Below are positions 1 through 33,854 of a stretch of DNA of 64,000 nt, piece after piece (positions within the stretch are counted from its first letter, which is position 1; the number at the start of each line of letters is the position of its first letter). Source of the DNA: Chaenocephalus aceratus (Eukaryota; Chordata; Actinopteri; Perciformes; Channichthyidae). The stretch covers positions 23,843,078 through 23,907,077 of the forward strand of contig CM043808.1 of the NCBI GenBank assembly GCA_023974075.1, written 5' to 3'. A program made the position numbers and the translations under genes. Under the pieces are notes generated by a model. That model saw only the letters and a program-made list of their open reading frames with translations. It was not told the DNA's origin and made no database searches.

Positions 1-218
1 GTTTCTGCTGCCACCAAAGCTTAAAATAATTCACATAATAAATGTTTTTAGACATTTTGGAATTGTAATAATTGTACCTCGTACACAGTTGGATTTTGGA
101 CCACATTTAATATTGTGGACACCTGTTTATCTACTTTTCTTTATTTAGCGAAGTTGAATAGATGTAAGGTATCTCCCTGATTATGTGCTCATTGTTCAAT
201 ATTTGTCCCTCTTTTTAA

Positions 219-3024
<2,806 letters not shown>

Positions 3025-3655
3025 GACGGAAACTTAATGCTGCCTCACAGATTGCACTCAATCTTAAATGATAAAGGGATAGTTGTTGTTTACACTGCAA
3101 GGAGTTTAGGCGGTTGAATCTTATCCAATATTAGCATGCCAGTTTCACTGTGAACATCAAACCCCTCCCTCAGGTTATAGCTGTGTAACATGTGACTTAA
3201 GGATTTAATACCTCTAGATAATGTAATTGTAGTGTGTATCGACTATTAGACGACATATATGCACCATACTGCAGTTAGTAGCTCTTAATAAATCAAAGTA
3301 TTGGATGTCTTCTCCAAGATGACCTGCACTCCTGACAAGTGAAACAAACTGCAAATGCAAGGCTTTAATGCTTAATGTGTGCCCGGTACAGACGTGCTAC
3401 CTTTTCTGTAGTTTTTTTACTTTGTGTAATTTAATGTTTTCGTACTTAGTTTGCTGTACAAAGACATTTTGATCAACATTCCACTTTCTCTAATCAATGT
3501 AGCAGACATGAGCCTTGAAATGCAAGTGCCATAAGGATAAGGTTACGTACGCTAGCCTTCTCTAACAGAGTACTTCCTGTACACAGCATGATGCAAGTGT
3601 AAATGTTTCCTGCAGCTCTTTTGCATATCAATAAAGAATCATCAGCCATCGAGTC
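3025..3655 (+). other. acat2: acat2 3' UTR
   Basis: Non-coding tail after the acat2 stop. It contains an early AATAAA near 3286 and a stronger candidate AATAAA at 3630-3635, so two alternative 3' ends are possible. The exact cleavage site is inferred. Confidence 0.65.
3630..3635 (+). terminator. acat2 polyadenylation signal AATAAA
   Basis: Canonical hexamer about 600 bases after the stop codon and just before the convergent tcp1 3' end. Confidence 0.6.
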
Positions 3656-3753
3656 AAAAACGTCTTCGAAACTCGTTTATGAAAGCTTGCACAATAACCA
3701 CATCAATGAAAATCGGAATTAACTAATCAAGTCATGTACATGTACATTGGAGC

Positions 3754-3759
3754 TTTATT
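3754..3759 (-). terminator. tcp1 polyadenylation signal AATAAA
   Basis: On the minus strand AATAAA occurs 160 bases after the tcp1 stop codon. It would end the transcript near 3735, leaving roughly 100 bases to the acat2 3' end. Confidence 0.6.
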
Positions 3760-3917
3760 AAGTGTCCAAACAAAATATCACTTACAGTTCCTCTGGAGGC
3801 GAGGGAGTGAATGAACAGTAAACAGGCAAAGTGCACGGCCTATACTAGAGCATCAGCCATGAAGAGCTCCTTACGTATAAATACAGATGATGAACCTATC
3901 AGGACCAATCACAGCCT

Positions 3918-6900
3918 TTAACCCAGAGATCCAGACTGCACTGCATCCTGGTACGACGGCCCGCCCTCCTTCTGCTCTGGGAACAGTTTGATGAGGTCGT
4001 CGATACGAAGGATGGTGATCGCAGCCTCCGTGGCGAACTTGAGGCTCTTTGTCTTCACCATGGTGGGCTCGTACACGCCCGCCTGACGGTTGTCTCTAGG
4101 TTTGCCGTTGAGCAGGTCAAGACCAATCCTACCAGACAGAGAGAGTGGTCAAATACTGAATCTTCGACAGAACAGTTCCCAAAGCACTTTCCCTGAGCAG
4201 AATAGGAATTATGGCAATAGCTTATTTTACTCAACCAAAAAAAAAGATTTTAATACGATAGAACAAATCTGAAGCAAGATAAAAAATGCATCTGATCATT
4301 CCAGAGTGAACACCTAAACCTATCGTGCCACTTAACGTAAACTAGGGCTGCTCAGTTAATCGTATTTTAAATCGCAATTACGATTTTGGCTTGCAATGAT
4401 TATGAAAACAATCTAAATAAAACCGTAAACATATGACAGTGTTGTGACTGGTGCAGCAGTCAGGAGAGACTCACCATTTGAGGTTCTTGCGTTCAGGATT
4501 AACCTGAGCCTCATTGTGGAAGGCCCGAAGCTTTGCCACCAGATCTGTGGAGTCCTGAGCTGCGTTACAGCCAGCGTCTTCGGGATGACGAGGAGAGAAC
4601 GAGCAAACTCGGCAATAGCCAGCTGCTCCCGGGAACCCTAAAACAATGAATCATAGATGAGTGAAATCTCAGTATCGGGAAACCTGGGTAAAACACGACT
4701 CCAGATTCGCTGCAGCTCAGATAGAAAGGTTTTCAGAGTGTGCTCACCATGCTTGTGGCATAATTCTCCAGGTAGATGGACAGAGCTGCCTCCACAGCGC
4801 CGCCTCCTGGCACCACAGACTTTGACTCCAGCACCCTCTTGACCACACAGAGAGCATCATGCAGAGAGCGCTCCATCTCGTCACACATGAAGTCGTTGCC
4901 CCGCGCCAGAATGATGGATGCTGATGTGCGTGCTTTGGTACTGAGGAGATTCAAGGGAGGAGAAGTTAGAACCAATACAAGCTTATTTATGTCAGACTGT
5001 AGAACAGTATATGCAGGCAGAGCTATGAGGGGTTTTCTGCCTCTACAGATTATACAAACTCTTTTTCAGAGTTAATCAAAACACGTTGCCAGAACTATAG
5101 ACGATGCACTGAAATGTTCTGATCCTACAGTTGGTGCAGACATCCACGAAGTACCAACAATCTGATTTGCATTAGAAAACATTGATTTATATAGTTGCAG
5201 TTCTTACTTCTTGACCATGATGAGCTCGTCGTCACAGATGCGATCTTGCACAACCTCCTCAGCCTGGCCGAGCATAGTCGGCTCGAATGTCTCCTCTCCT
5301 CCAGATTGGTCAAAGAAGGGCAGACGGTGGCTGAAATAGGACATGCACAACCAGCGTCACCATGATTCAGTACTTTCAAACCACTAAATATAAGGGTTTG
5401 ACTTTAAAAAAAGTGTACACAGATGTTTAGACAAGCTGCAGCAAGAGGTACCATAAATTCCACAAGATGTATACATAAGCACAAACTGACCAAGTCTTCT
5501 GATTCAAACTTAGAATATTTTGTTACAACTTTAATAAAATGTTTAAAAAGATATCATGCATTTCATTTGTACCATCATTTCATTAGAGGTGGCAGAAATG
5601 TGGCTGCTCAACCTCTTCAGACTTTGACGGAGTGTTTCTCTCTCCTGTTAGCATAGCCATACATCTGTATTAAAAGGCAGATCTGGTACTATAACAGGAT
5701 TTTTTCCCAACAGACTGGGGAAGTGCAGTTAGTAGTTAGCAGTATACGTATTCTATACAATCCACTTGTTTATGAACAGATGTTAAGAGCAGGAACACAC
5801 AGACACCATCTTCAGTGAACTTCCACCCTACCTCCTGTTGACTTGGCAATGCGCTTGAGGTCCTTCTTGAGAACCCTCCTCACTGCCATGGCTCCGACAT
5901 CCACAAAGTACTTCAGACACATGTCATCAATGCCACCGGTGGTCAGGATAACGTTTGCGCCTGAGGCCAGAATCTTTTGGATCCTCTCCTTGGTGATATC
6001 AGACTCCCTGTAGCAAGGAAATCAAAAGTTAATTTAGTTTCTCCAGTTTTATTTGGATGCAATATAAATGCTATACAAAAATTCTCCAGCCCACAATACT
6101 GGTACAACAGCTCAGAGAAACTGCTGCTTCATATCGGGGCCATTATATTTTCTCCCACGCGTATCACTGTGTAAACTATTGATTCACCTTCACAGAAAAT
6201 TGAAATGGGAATATTCTTAAGGATGAGTGCAGGGAAGAGAAGAACCGTGTTGTACCGTTGTCTGATCTGGTCCAGCTTCTCTGGGTCACTGATCAGGACT
6301 TGGACTCCCATCTTCATCTTGGTCTTCTGCAGACTGAAGTCCAGGCAGGCAATCTTGGCGTTGAGGATACGCTTCACCATCACTTTGGAGAAAACAGAAT
6401 GGCATGTTTAACATTGCTACTCCACAGTACGAAGACAAACAAATGAAAAGACATTTGTTGTTATTACATTGTCTGGCTAAAAGGCTGTGACGCTGTTACT
6501 GAACGTTGTCTAAATAGCTTTCTAGAACGTTTTATGTCTCCCACGCAAATCACTGCTTACACCATGAGGTGAGGTATGCAGCACATTTAAATTGGAGTTT
6601 AATCAGCTGTAGTTATAATGTATGATGCATTACACAATGTTGTTCATTTTCATTTTGGAATATCGTGAAACAAACTTACTTTGTGACCCAACAGTGCAGT
6701 TCACTGCGTATCCATTAACCAAGAAACTCTCCTTCTGGCTGCGGCCGTGAGCTTTCAGCACATTCACAGAGTTGATGGGATATTTGGCCACCCCCTTGAC
6801 GTCCACAAACTTCACAGCAAGAGCAGCATCCACCACCATGTTAGCAAAGAAATCTGCATCACTGAGGGTTCCAGGTTAAGGCAGATAAGGGGTTTCATTG

Positions 6901-9086
6901 CATTAACAATAAGTCTGCAAAGTCCTGGCATACAAAGGCCAGCGATTAAGTGGGTTTGATCTACATGTGCACTGTGTAGGAAAAAGGATACGTTCCAATG
7001 ATTTTGGAGGACATGGAGGTCTTGGCTGCATTGATTAAGCACTCTCTGCCCAGTTCCTCTGTTCCAATAGTGAGATTCTCATTAATGTAGCGAACTGCTT
7101 CCTGGAAGATAAAAAGAAACGTTTGCATCAATAAACATCTCATTAGATATGAAGCACCCAGGGATAGTCAGCGTCAGTGTAGAAAAACTTCTGAACAGTA
7201 AAGAGCAGTCCTCCATGTTAGCATCTTACTTGCAAGCCAGACGATATCCACTGATGACTGACGTGGGTGAATCCTCTGCTTCACCAGCTCATCTGCACTT
7301 TTGAGCAATTCTGCAGCAAGAATTACCTGAAATAATGTCACATTGAATAGATAAGTAAATTGCAAACTGAGAATAACCTTGTTACACTTTCAGCAAAAGA
7401 GTATATGAGAAAGTACAAGTTTCATTTTGTACCGTCGTTTCATTAGAGGTGGCAGAAATATGGCTGCTCAACCTCTTCAGACTGTGACGGAGTGTTTCTC
7501 TGTCCTATTAGCATAGCCATACATCCATATTGAAAGGTAGATGTAGGTACTATAACAGGACTGTCATTGCAACCAATTTGTTCATTATTAAATAGTTTAT
7601 AGAGCACAAAAGTGATAAAACAGCCCACTAATCTAGTCTTTAAAAACATCGCAATAAAAATGCTTTTTTTAGAGAACGGGGATATTAACATGCATTCCCT
7701 TCATCTCATTTGTATTCACTAAATTGTAGACAAAAAATGCATTGTATATTCTTCATCCTAGTATCTAACACACATGGTCTCTTTACCAGTAGACTCCTAA
7801 ATGTGCCACCCTATTGGAGCAGCTGAGGACCCCACTCACCACAGACGTGGTCCCATCCCCGACCTCCTTATCCTGCAGGTCAGCCAGCTCACACAGGACC
7901 TTGGCCGCTGGGTGCTCCACCTCCAGCAGCTTCAGGATGGTCGCTCCATCGTTGGTGATAGTCACGTCCTGTCAATCAATAAAATAAGACAGATGAGCAA
8001 GGCATATCATTTAGTAAAAATCAGATAATAGGAAATAGATAACAGGGGCGTCACTTTGCTAGAAAAGTGGGGGGGAGACTTTTTTCATATTAAAAAAACA
8101 AACACTACTGCTTTCCCCTACAAACAATACATACGCTTAAAATACTTTTATGAAAGTTAGTGCAGTAATAGCTATGCTAAGCTGCTGCATGGCGGGTTCA
8201 ACAATTGCCTCATTATTCTCGATAGAATTACTATTAATATTATTAACCGGGTCGTAGGTCCAAATTACACCACTTATGTTACCGAAGTGTGAACTATTTT
8301 CGAGATTGAACATGTTCTCTTGTACAAATAATCTCAAAGATTACAATCCTTTGTGCACTTTTTATTTTGCAAATTATCCTAATGCAAATTACGCCTGTGG
8401 ATATTAATGATTGAGACACATACCCCAATTTCGTCCACCAACATCTTGTCCAGGCCAACAGGTCCCAGGGAGCTCTTGACGATGTTAGCGATGGCTGATG
8501 CGGCCATGACTGCAGAGACAAAAAGAAAGCTGCTCTTAGCAAAAATCCCTAAATAACATTTTTTTCCCATTTAAAAGTCAGCTGATTAATCCTTTACTAT
8601 ATCTGCTTAAACGTATATTCATTCATCTGTGACTGATATATCCTGTCAAACTATTTGGTGGGTTGCACAGTTAGCTAGCCACACCTTCAGACCATGACAG
8701 TGTTTTTCTATCCCATTAGCATAGCCGTCCATTCATGGTGATGCGAGTGGAAGGTACTGAAATGGGATTACAACATTATACTCTGTTTGCGTAAATAGCA
8801 TAGCGTGTAAAAATTGCATGAATGTTCTGTGCTATTCAGATTTTCATAGAAGAGGAAGCAGAGGCTTATAGTGACAAAAGTTAGCTAGCATTAGCATTAG
8901 CCACGTGTGGTGCACGCAGTAAATTCAATCTGTTCTCCCGTCTACCATTCGTAATGCACTTTAAATATATGAAGCTTCTTTAAAACACCAAGTATAAGAG
9001 CAACATTACTCACCATTTTGAGTACGAACAGACTCGCCAGTTGTCCTCTGGCCGAGCACGTTCAACGGACCATCTAAGAGGGACAT
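3918..9086 (-). CDS. tcp1: T-complex protein 1 subunit alpha (CCT1), cytosolic chaperonin
   Basis: Alpha subunit of the CCT/TRiC ring that folds actin, tubulin and other proteins with ATP. Twelve exons (minus strand, 5' to 3'): 9014-9086, 8424-8509, 7840-7968, 7230-7326, 6992-7101, 6680-6861, 6256-6382, 5832-6007, 5208-5330, 4748-4940, 4475-4637, 3918-4128. Start ATG at 9086 ([19 protein letters not shown]). Group II chaperonin motifs are visible: the [12 protein letters not shown] segment, the [19 protein letters not shown]-site block, [18 protein letters not shown] in the apical region and [12 protein letters not shown] in the second equatorial part. The end matches the family. Single-base losses break the frame in exon 4 (near 7265 and at its donor), exon 9 (near 5300) and exon 11 (near 4565). 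Exon 10 reads LARGN where the family has LRGAN, which fits a compensating pair of indels. Introns 1, 3, 6, 7 and 8 carry H/ACA-like snoRNAs. Confidence 0.96.
4343..4425 (+). mobile_element. Fragment of hAT-type MITE (same family as 2526-2747)
   Basis: Inside tcp1 intron 11. It starts with TAGGGCTGCTC and follows the 2526 copy closely through the ACGATTTTGGCTTGCAA block, then stops without the other terminus. Truncated copy. Confidence 0.75.
5565..5699 (-). ncRNA. H/ACA box snoRNA, family A copy in tcp1 intron 8
   Basis: On the tcp1 sense strand this 135-nt segment folds as a two-hairpin H/ACA RNA. The 5' hairpin has base stem CCTGTTA/TAACAGG and upper stem ATCTG/CAGAT. The hinge holds an H box AGAGAA (5641-5636). 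The 3' hairpin has base stem CCGTC/GATGG, an open pocket, and upper stem AGAGGT/ACCTCT continuing to GCAG/CTGC. ACA (5570-5568) lies three bases from the 3' end. It guides pseudouridylation if expressed; the target is not deduced. Mammalian TCP1 is a known host of the H/ACA snoRNAs SNORA20 and SNORA29. Which of these this is needs a covariance search. Confidence 0.85.
6080..6212 (-). ncRNA. Candidate H/ACA snoRNA, family B copy in tcp1 intron 7
   Basis: A 133-nt segment on the tcp1 sense strand. The 5' hairpin has base stem TTCCCA/TGGGAG, pocket, and upper stem CTGTG/CACAG. The H box is AAAATA. The 3' hairpin has base stem GGCCC/GGGCT and upper stem AGCAGC/GCTGTT. The terminal box reads AGA, a variant of ACA, three bases from the end. 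Its pocket strand and hinge (CAGTGAT, then GCGTGGGAGA) recur in intron 6. The variant box lowers certainty. Confidence 0.65.
6467..6598 (-). ncRNA. Candidate H/ACA snoRNA, family B copy in tcp1 intron 6
   Basis: A 132-nt segment on the tcp1 sense strand. The 5' hairpin has an upper stem TGCT/AGCA extended by ATACC/GGTGT, followed by GTGATTTGCGTGGGAGA and an H box ACATAA. ACA (6472-6470) lies 59 bases after the H box and three bases from the end. The 3' hairpin is weaker (GCTA/TAGC plus GAC/GTC and GTT/AAC). It shares about 24 of 33 bases around the 5' pocket and hinge with the intron 7 copy. Confidence 0.6.
7425..7560 (-). ncRNA. H/ACA box snoRNA, family A copy in tcp1 intron 3
   Basis: A 136-nt paralogue of the intron 8 snoRNA, about 85% identical by eye. 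The 5' base stem is CCTGTTA/TAATAGG. The upper 5' stem has changed on both sides (ACATC/GATGT instead of ATCTG/CAGAT), so pairing is kept. The H box is AGAGAA. The 3' base stem is CCGTC/GACGG and the upper stem AGAGGT/ACCTCT. ACA (7430-7428) is three bases from the end. Paired changes argue for a functional RNA rather than a dispersed repeat. Confidence 0.85.
8641..8770 (-). ncRNA. Diverged H/ACA snoRNA, family A copy in tcp1 intron 1
   Basis: Third paralogue, about 130 nt. The 5' hairpin is kept: base stem ATCCCATT/AATGGGAT, AGTACC on the left and GGCTATGCTAA on the right as in the other copies, and H box ATAGAA. The 3' hairpin has diverged. CTGTCA can pair with TGACAG, with ACA (8646-8644) three bases from the end but overlapping the stem. 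It may have lost or changed its 3' guide. Confidence 0.65.
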
Positions 9087-9105
9087 TTTGGACAACCACA
9101 CAACT

Positions 9106-9121
9106 GAGAAGAAAGGGAGAA
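9106..9121 (-). promoter_or_regulatory. Pyrimidine tract near tcp1 transcription start (5' TOP-like)
   Basis: On the minus strand a 16-base all-pyrimidine run ends about 20 bases before the tcp1 ATG. snoRNA host genes commonly start with a 5' terminal oligopyrimidine tract. Use as a start site is inferred; it would give a leader of only 20-35 bases. Confidence 0.4.
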
Positions 9122-9122
9122 C

Positions 9123-9140
9123 CGCAGTGCACTATGGGTA
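9123..9140 (-). promoter_or_regulatory. ZNF143/Staf-type binding motif in tcp1 promoter
   Basis: Minus strand reads TACCCATAGTGCACTGCG, which fits the long ZNF143/Staf consensus (CCCA, TGC, then YYRCG). It lies about 40 bases upstream of the tcp1 ATG. Staf-family zinc-finger proteins are known activators of the mouse Ccta (Tcp1) promoter, so position and gene fit. Confidence 0.6.
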
Positions 9141-9314
9141 ACCCGGTATTAAGGAGAAGATTCGAGAAGAAAATGTCCACTAAAAAAAGTAATTGCGGAA
9201 CTAAAGCTTTTTAATTATGTTAAAGATATCAACTTTGGAATTGTAATGAAGTTCCACGTTAACCAGTTCCATTATTAAATTAGAAAAGTACACTTTGTCC
9301 CGTTATTTCTTATA

Positions 9315-9338
9315 AACTATATTACCCAGCATGCATCT
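9315..9338 (+). promoter_or_regulatory. Second ZNF143/Staf-type motif upstream of tcp1
   Basis: Plus strand contains an ACTATATTACCCAGCATGCA string at 9317-9336, close to the ACTACA-N2-CCCAGMATGC form of the ZNF143 site. It lies about 230 bases upstream of the tcp1 start codon. Confidence 0.5.
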
Positions 9339-9464
9339 GATGTTCTTCCTGTTTTAATCTATTGTTTTAATATTAGTAATGGTGGTGACCTCTGCTGGTT
9401 AGTCTGGTTATCACTTAAATTACAAAATGCATGTCGCACCTGATGTGAAGCTAAACGTATAGAG

Positions 9465-10018
9465 CAGGGGTGTCGAACTCAAATACACAGTGGGCCAACA
9501 TTAAAAAAAAATGGGTACTAGTCGAGGGCCAGACTGGTTCTGTGTATTGCAAAACGTATTGAAATGAACTCATTGTACATATTAAACCTGGAACTAACAA
9601 AGCTTAAATTATTGCCTATAAAAACAACATTAAATAATCATTTGCATTCATTTCTTATGACTCTATCTGCAGATTTTCTGTAGTCATTTCTTATGATTAC
9701 ATTTTTCTACAGGCCAACAACAACTTCAAAAAAACGATTTCCCTCAAAGAAAAAACCAAACATTCCCTGTTGCAAAAAAGTGCAGAAGGAAACATCCATT
9801 AAACTCAGTGTGCTAGTTGAAGCCAGATACTTGGCATCTCATCTTGGGTGCATGTTCATCAATGTTTGGGGTCAGGCTCTGAGCGGAGGAAATCCTCAGG
9901 ATTGAGTGAAGGTGTGCATGCAATATACCGGCGGGCCAGATCTAATAGTAATTAAAAATAGAAATTAAATCCACCACGGGCCTGATTTGGCCCCTGTGCC
10001 TTGAGTTTGACACATGTG
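9465..10018 (+). mobile_element. hAT-type non-autonomous element, 554 bp, upstream of tcp1
   Basis: Left end CAGGGGTGTCGAACTCAA, right end the inverse of CACATGTGTCAAACTCAA. It is flanked by a perfect 8-bp duplication gtatagag (9457-9464 and 10019-10026). It contains the GGGCCAGA and GGCCCCTG blocks common in teleost copies of this family. The small internal ORF at 9693-9905 is not a recognisable transposase. Confidence 0.88.
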
Positions 10019-10863
10019 GTATAGAGGGTTTCCCCCTTTTTTTACATTACATTATATAGATGTGTTTCTGTTCCTTTATTCATTTTTTTCTTTTCTTTTT
10101 TCTTGAATTTCGCCATCATACTCTTAGTTTTGTTTTGGAGGAATTGTATTATGTTTAATATTCATCACCTGATAAATTGGCAAAACTATTTATTGTCAAA
10201 CTTTGCTAGAAGAAATTGCAGTGCAAAAATGTCAATTATATGTTTGGGACAATGTAGAAACTCTGTCACCATTAAATTGTATGTCAACCTCTGTGTTGCT
10301 CTGAGAAGTTTATTTTGTATCCTTCAAATGTCTGCAGGAAATCTCTTGGTCAGAATATGAAGAACATATTTAAATTGTAAATTTAATTAAATGTTCTCAA
10401 TTTTAGTTATTGATTTTGGGCTCAAAAATATATTACTGGTTGGGCTTCAGGCCTACTTTTCATCATTGAGAATGTTGTCTTTTGTAGAGTAATTCTAAAT
10501 GTTGACACAATTCCCCTATTTCTTTACATGGGCCTAGCTACCATAATGTAATAACCAATTGATTACCAAGCATGATGTTTCAACACCAAGGTAGGCTGGT
10601 ATCTGCATGATATATTTGTTATATAACCGGATATACCTTTTATATTATAAAACTAAAGGCACTACATGCTACTAAATCAATGGGGAAGTAATTACTTTTA
10701 TCCCCAAGCCAAGGCTAATCCTTACAAAATGTATGTCATCTCAATTGTTGTCATATTTCTGCTGCTCTCCTTGTATTTGTTCTTATTGTGTTCTTGAAGG
10801 AATAAGCAAGGAATACTGTTGAAAATAACCTCAGATTTAAAATATGCTGTCATACCATTCATG
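10019..10863. other. AT-rich intergenic stretch between tcp1 promoter and plekhg1 3' end
   Basis: No coding exon, RNA gene or complete element seen. A 258-base open frame at 10103-10360 is low complexity and has no family resemblance that I recognise. Confidence 0.5.
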
Positions 10864-12824
10864 TTTATTCAGTGATAACCACACAAACACAGAGATTAGT
10901 TTAATTTGAATTTATTACCTCCAATACATTGTTGAGCAATGACGACTAGGCAGTTAAAAAAATACAGTACACTTAACTTAAACATTAAAGCATTATAAAG
11001 CATACCTAATGTATACAAGAATAACTTTCCTAAAATGTACATCTTTACAAAGTGTTTACAAATAAAATGTAAAAAAAGACAGAAAGTGCAAAAAAGACTC
11101 AATGAAGACAGACAATCCCCACCCGTGAAACAGAGGACATAAATGTACAATGAAAAAAGAACATACTTCATATTCCTAACTTGCTTATGATACATATTTC
11201 CTGGTTTAAACAGTAGGCCATGATATTGTGCTTTTCAATTTTTCACGTGTTTGGATTTGGAACTTGTGTTAAGCAGTGCGTGAAAGGAACTTCTAAACAA
11301 ATATTCACAGTATTTAATTCCAATTTAGTTTGCGCTCCTAAAATCAGAATAAAACCTCTTTTAATAAATAATGTATTTTATAACTTGTCTGTGGCTTAAG
11401 GTCAACGTGAAACAGACCAATAACCAGGGATGCTTGCAAACAGTAGGACAACTTTGGTGATTTTTATTAAGACAGTGTGTGATAATACTGGGTGTGCTTT
11501 GAGGGAAGAGAAACAATTGTGTTGTATGAACCTTATTAAAGTGACTGACAACTATCCGACTGTGAATTTCTTTCTGTGAAGTGATATCAGTAGTGTGACA
11601 GAGTGTTCCATAATATAAACAAAGTAGACAGACTATCCATGTGAGAGGGAAAACAAATACACCAAATAATACAGTACTGTAGTCTTTCAACCAACTCCCC
11701 TAATGCTCTCCTTCGTGGTCCCTCTTAAAGGTTAAAATGAATATGATAAGAAACATCCACTTGTTGAGATGCACATTTCACTGTATACATGATGGATGCC
11801 CCCAGACTTTGACATGAAAAACCATCTCTGATTTACTCAGATTCAAAATAAATATGAAGCCCTATGGTTTCTTAATTGTCTAAAATATCAGCATCTTCTC
11901 TCGATTTTTAAAGCGTGTTTTACCCTATTGATGACAAAGGTTGCAGATAGAGTGAAACACAATAACCTCAAATAGACTCAAAGGTCTAAATGTACTTATA
12001 CTTAACTTATTGGATCTTAGTCAACATGTTTTCTTTACAGCGGCATCATTACTTATTACAATTATTGCTAAAAAGCTGTTAAAAGTGTCAATCTAGCCTC
12101 AAGATGCAAATTTGAAAAAAGTTGCATGTTCAGTTCTGTTTAATAGTGTAAGCACAATTAAAAACACTCACACTCCTTAATAGGAGATTAACTAGTGCTG
12201 AAAATGCTGTGAAATAAGCTTTGTGGCAAATAAAAAGAGCTTGAAAAGTCAGTTGTGTGGTGAATCATCAGATATTTCATGCTTTTACTACTGTTTGAGA
12301 CATTGGGCACGGACAAGATTTCTTAAAATCAGTAACAGGTATCCTGAACTTTTACTGTAACTGTACAACAGTTTAATGGCATCAAGTCCTCCAGCAGAAC
12401 CAATTCATATGACTCCAATTACATCTACAAGGCTCACATGTAAAGCGATAAAATTGTTAAAATTCCTCTGAATATTAAAACCCGTTCAGTCACACTGAAT
12501 GCCTTTACGAGACAATCTTTGCTTTCACCGATTACTTTTCACCACCAGATCTGTTTGAAGCCTACACAATAAGACTGTTTGGAAGTGCTAAGGCGGCACA
12601 CACTGAGGATATTAATATTAATTATTTATTTTTACATTAAAGCCCTGTCACAGAGAGTTGCAAATATCGCTGCAATCAAAGAAATTGCTTCTGCTCCATG
12701 CTGAGAGATGTGTCATTGTTTGTGGACTATAATGTTGAAATCTGGATGGCAAAGCAGCAGTGTCCCTTTTGTTGCTATATGCTGTATGTTTATTTATATT
12801 TGGCTTTGTATTTGTCATAAAGAC
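10864..12824 (-). other. plekhg1: Probable plekhg1 3' UTR
   Basis: AT-rich sequence following the plekhg1 stop on the minus strand. AATAAA hexamers on that strand occur near 12789, 12625, 11463, 10911 and 10864. Several alternative 3' ends are possible. The distal boundary is inferred from the last hexamers. Confidence 0.45.

Positions 12825-33854
<21,030 letters not shown>

Noticed and set aside
4941..5207. Possible sixth H/ACA snoRNA in tcp1 intron 9 (hairpins GTTGGT/ACCAAC and GGCAGA/TCTGCC)
   Set aside because: Hairpins are present, but I could not place an H box and ACA at the usual spacing, and it matches neither family.
5573..7560. First read of the repeated intronic blocks as a transposon or SINE
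   Set aside because: Copies lack target duplications, A-tails or terminal repeats. They lie only in tcp1 introns here, sit in sense orientation, and show H/ACA boxes with paired stem changes.
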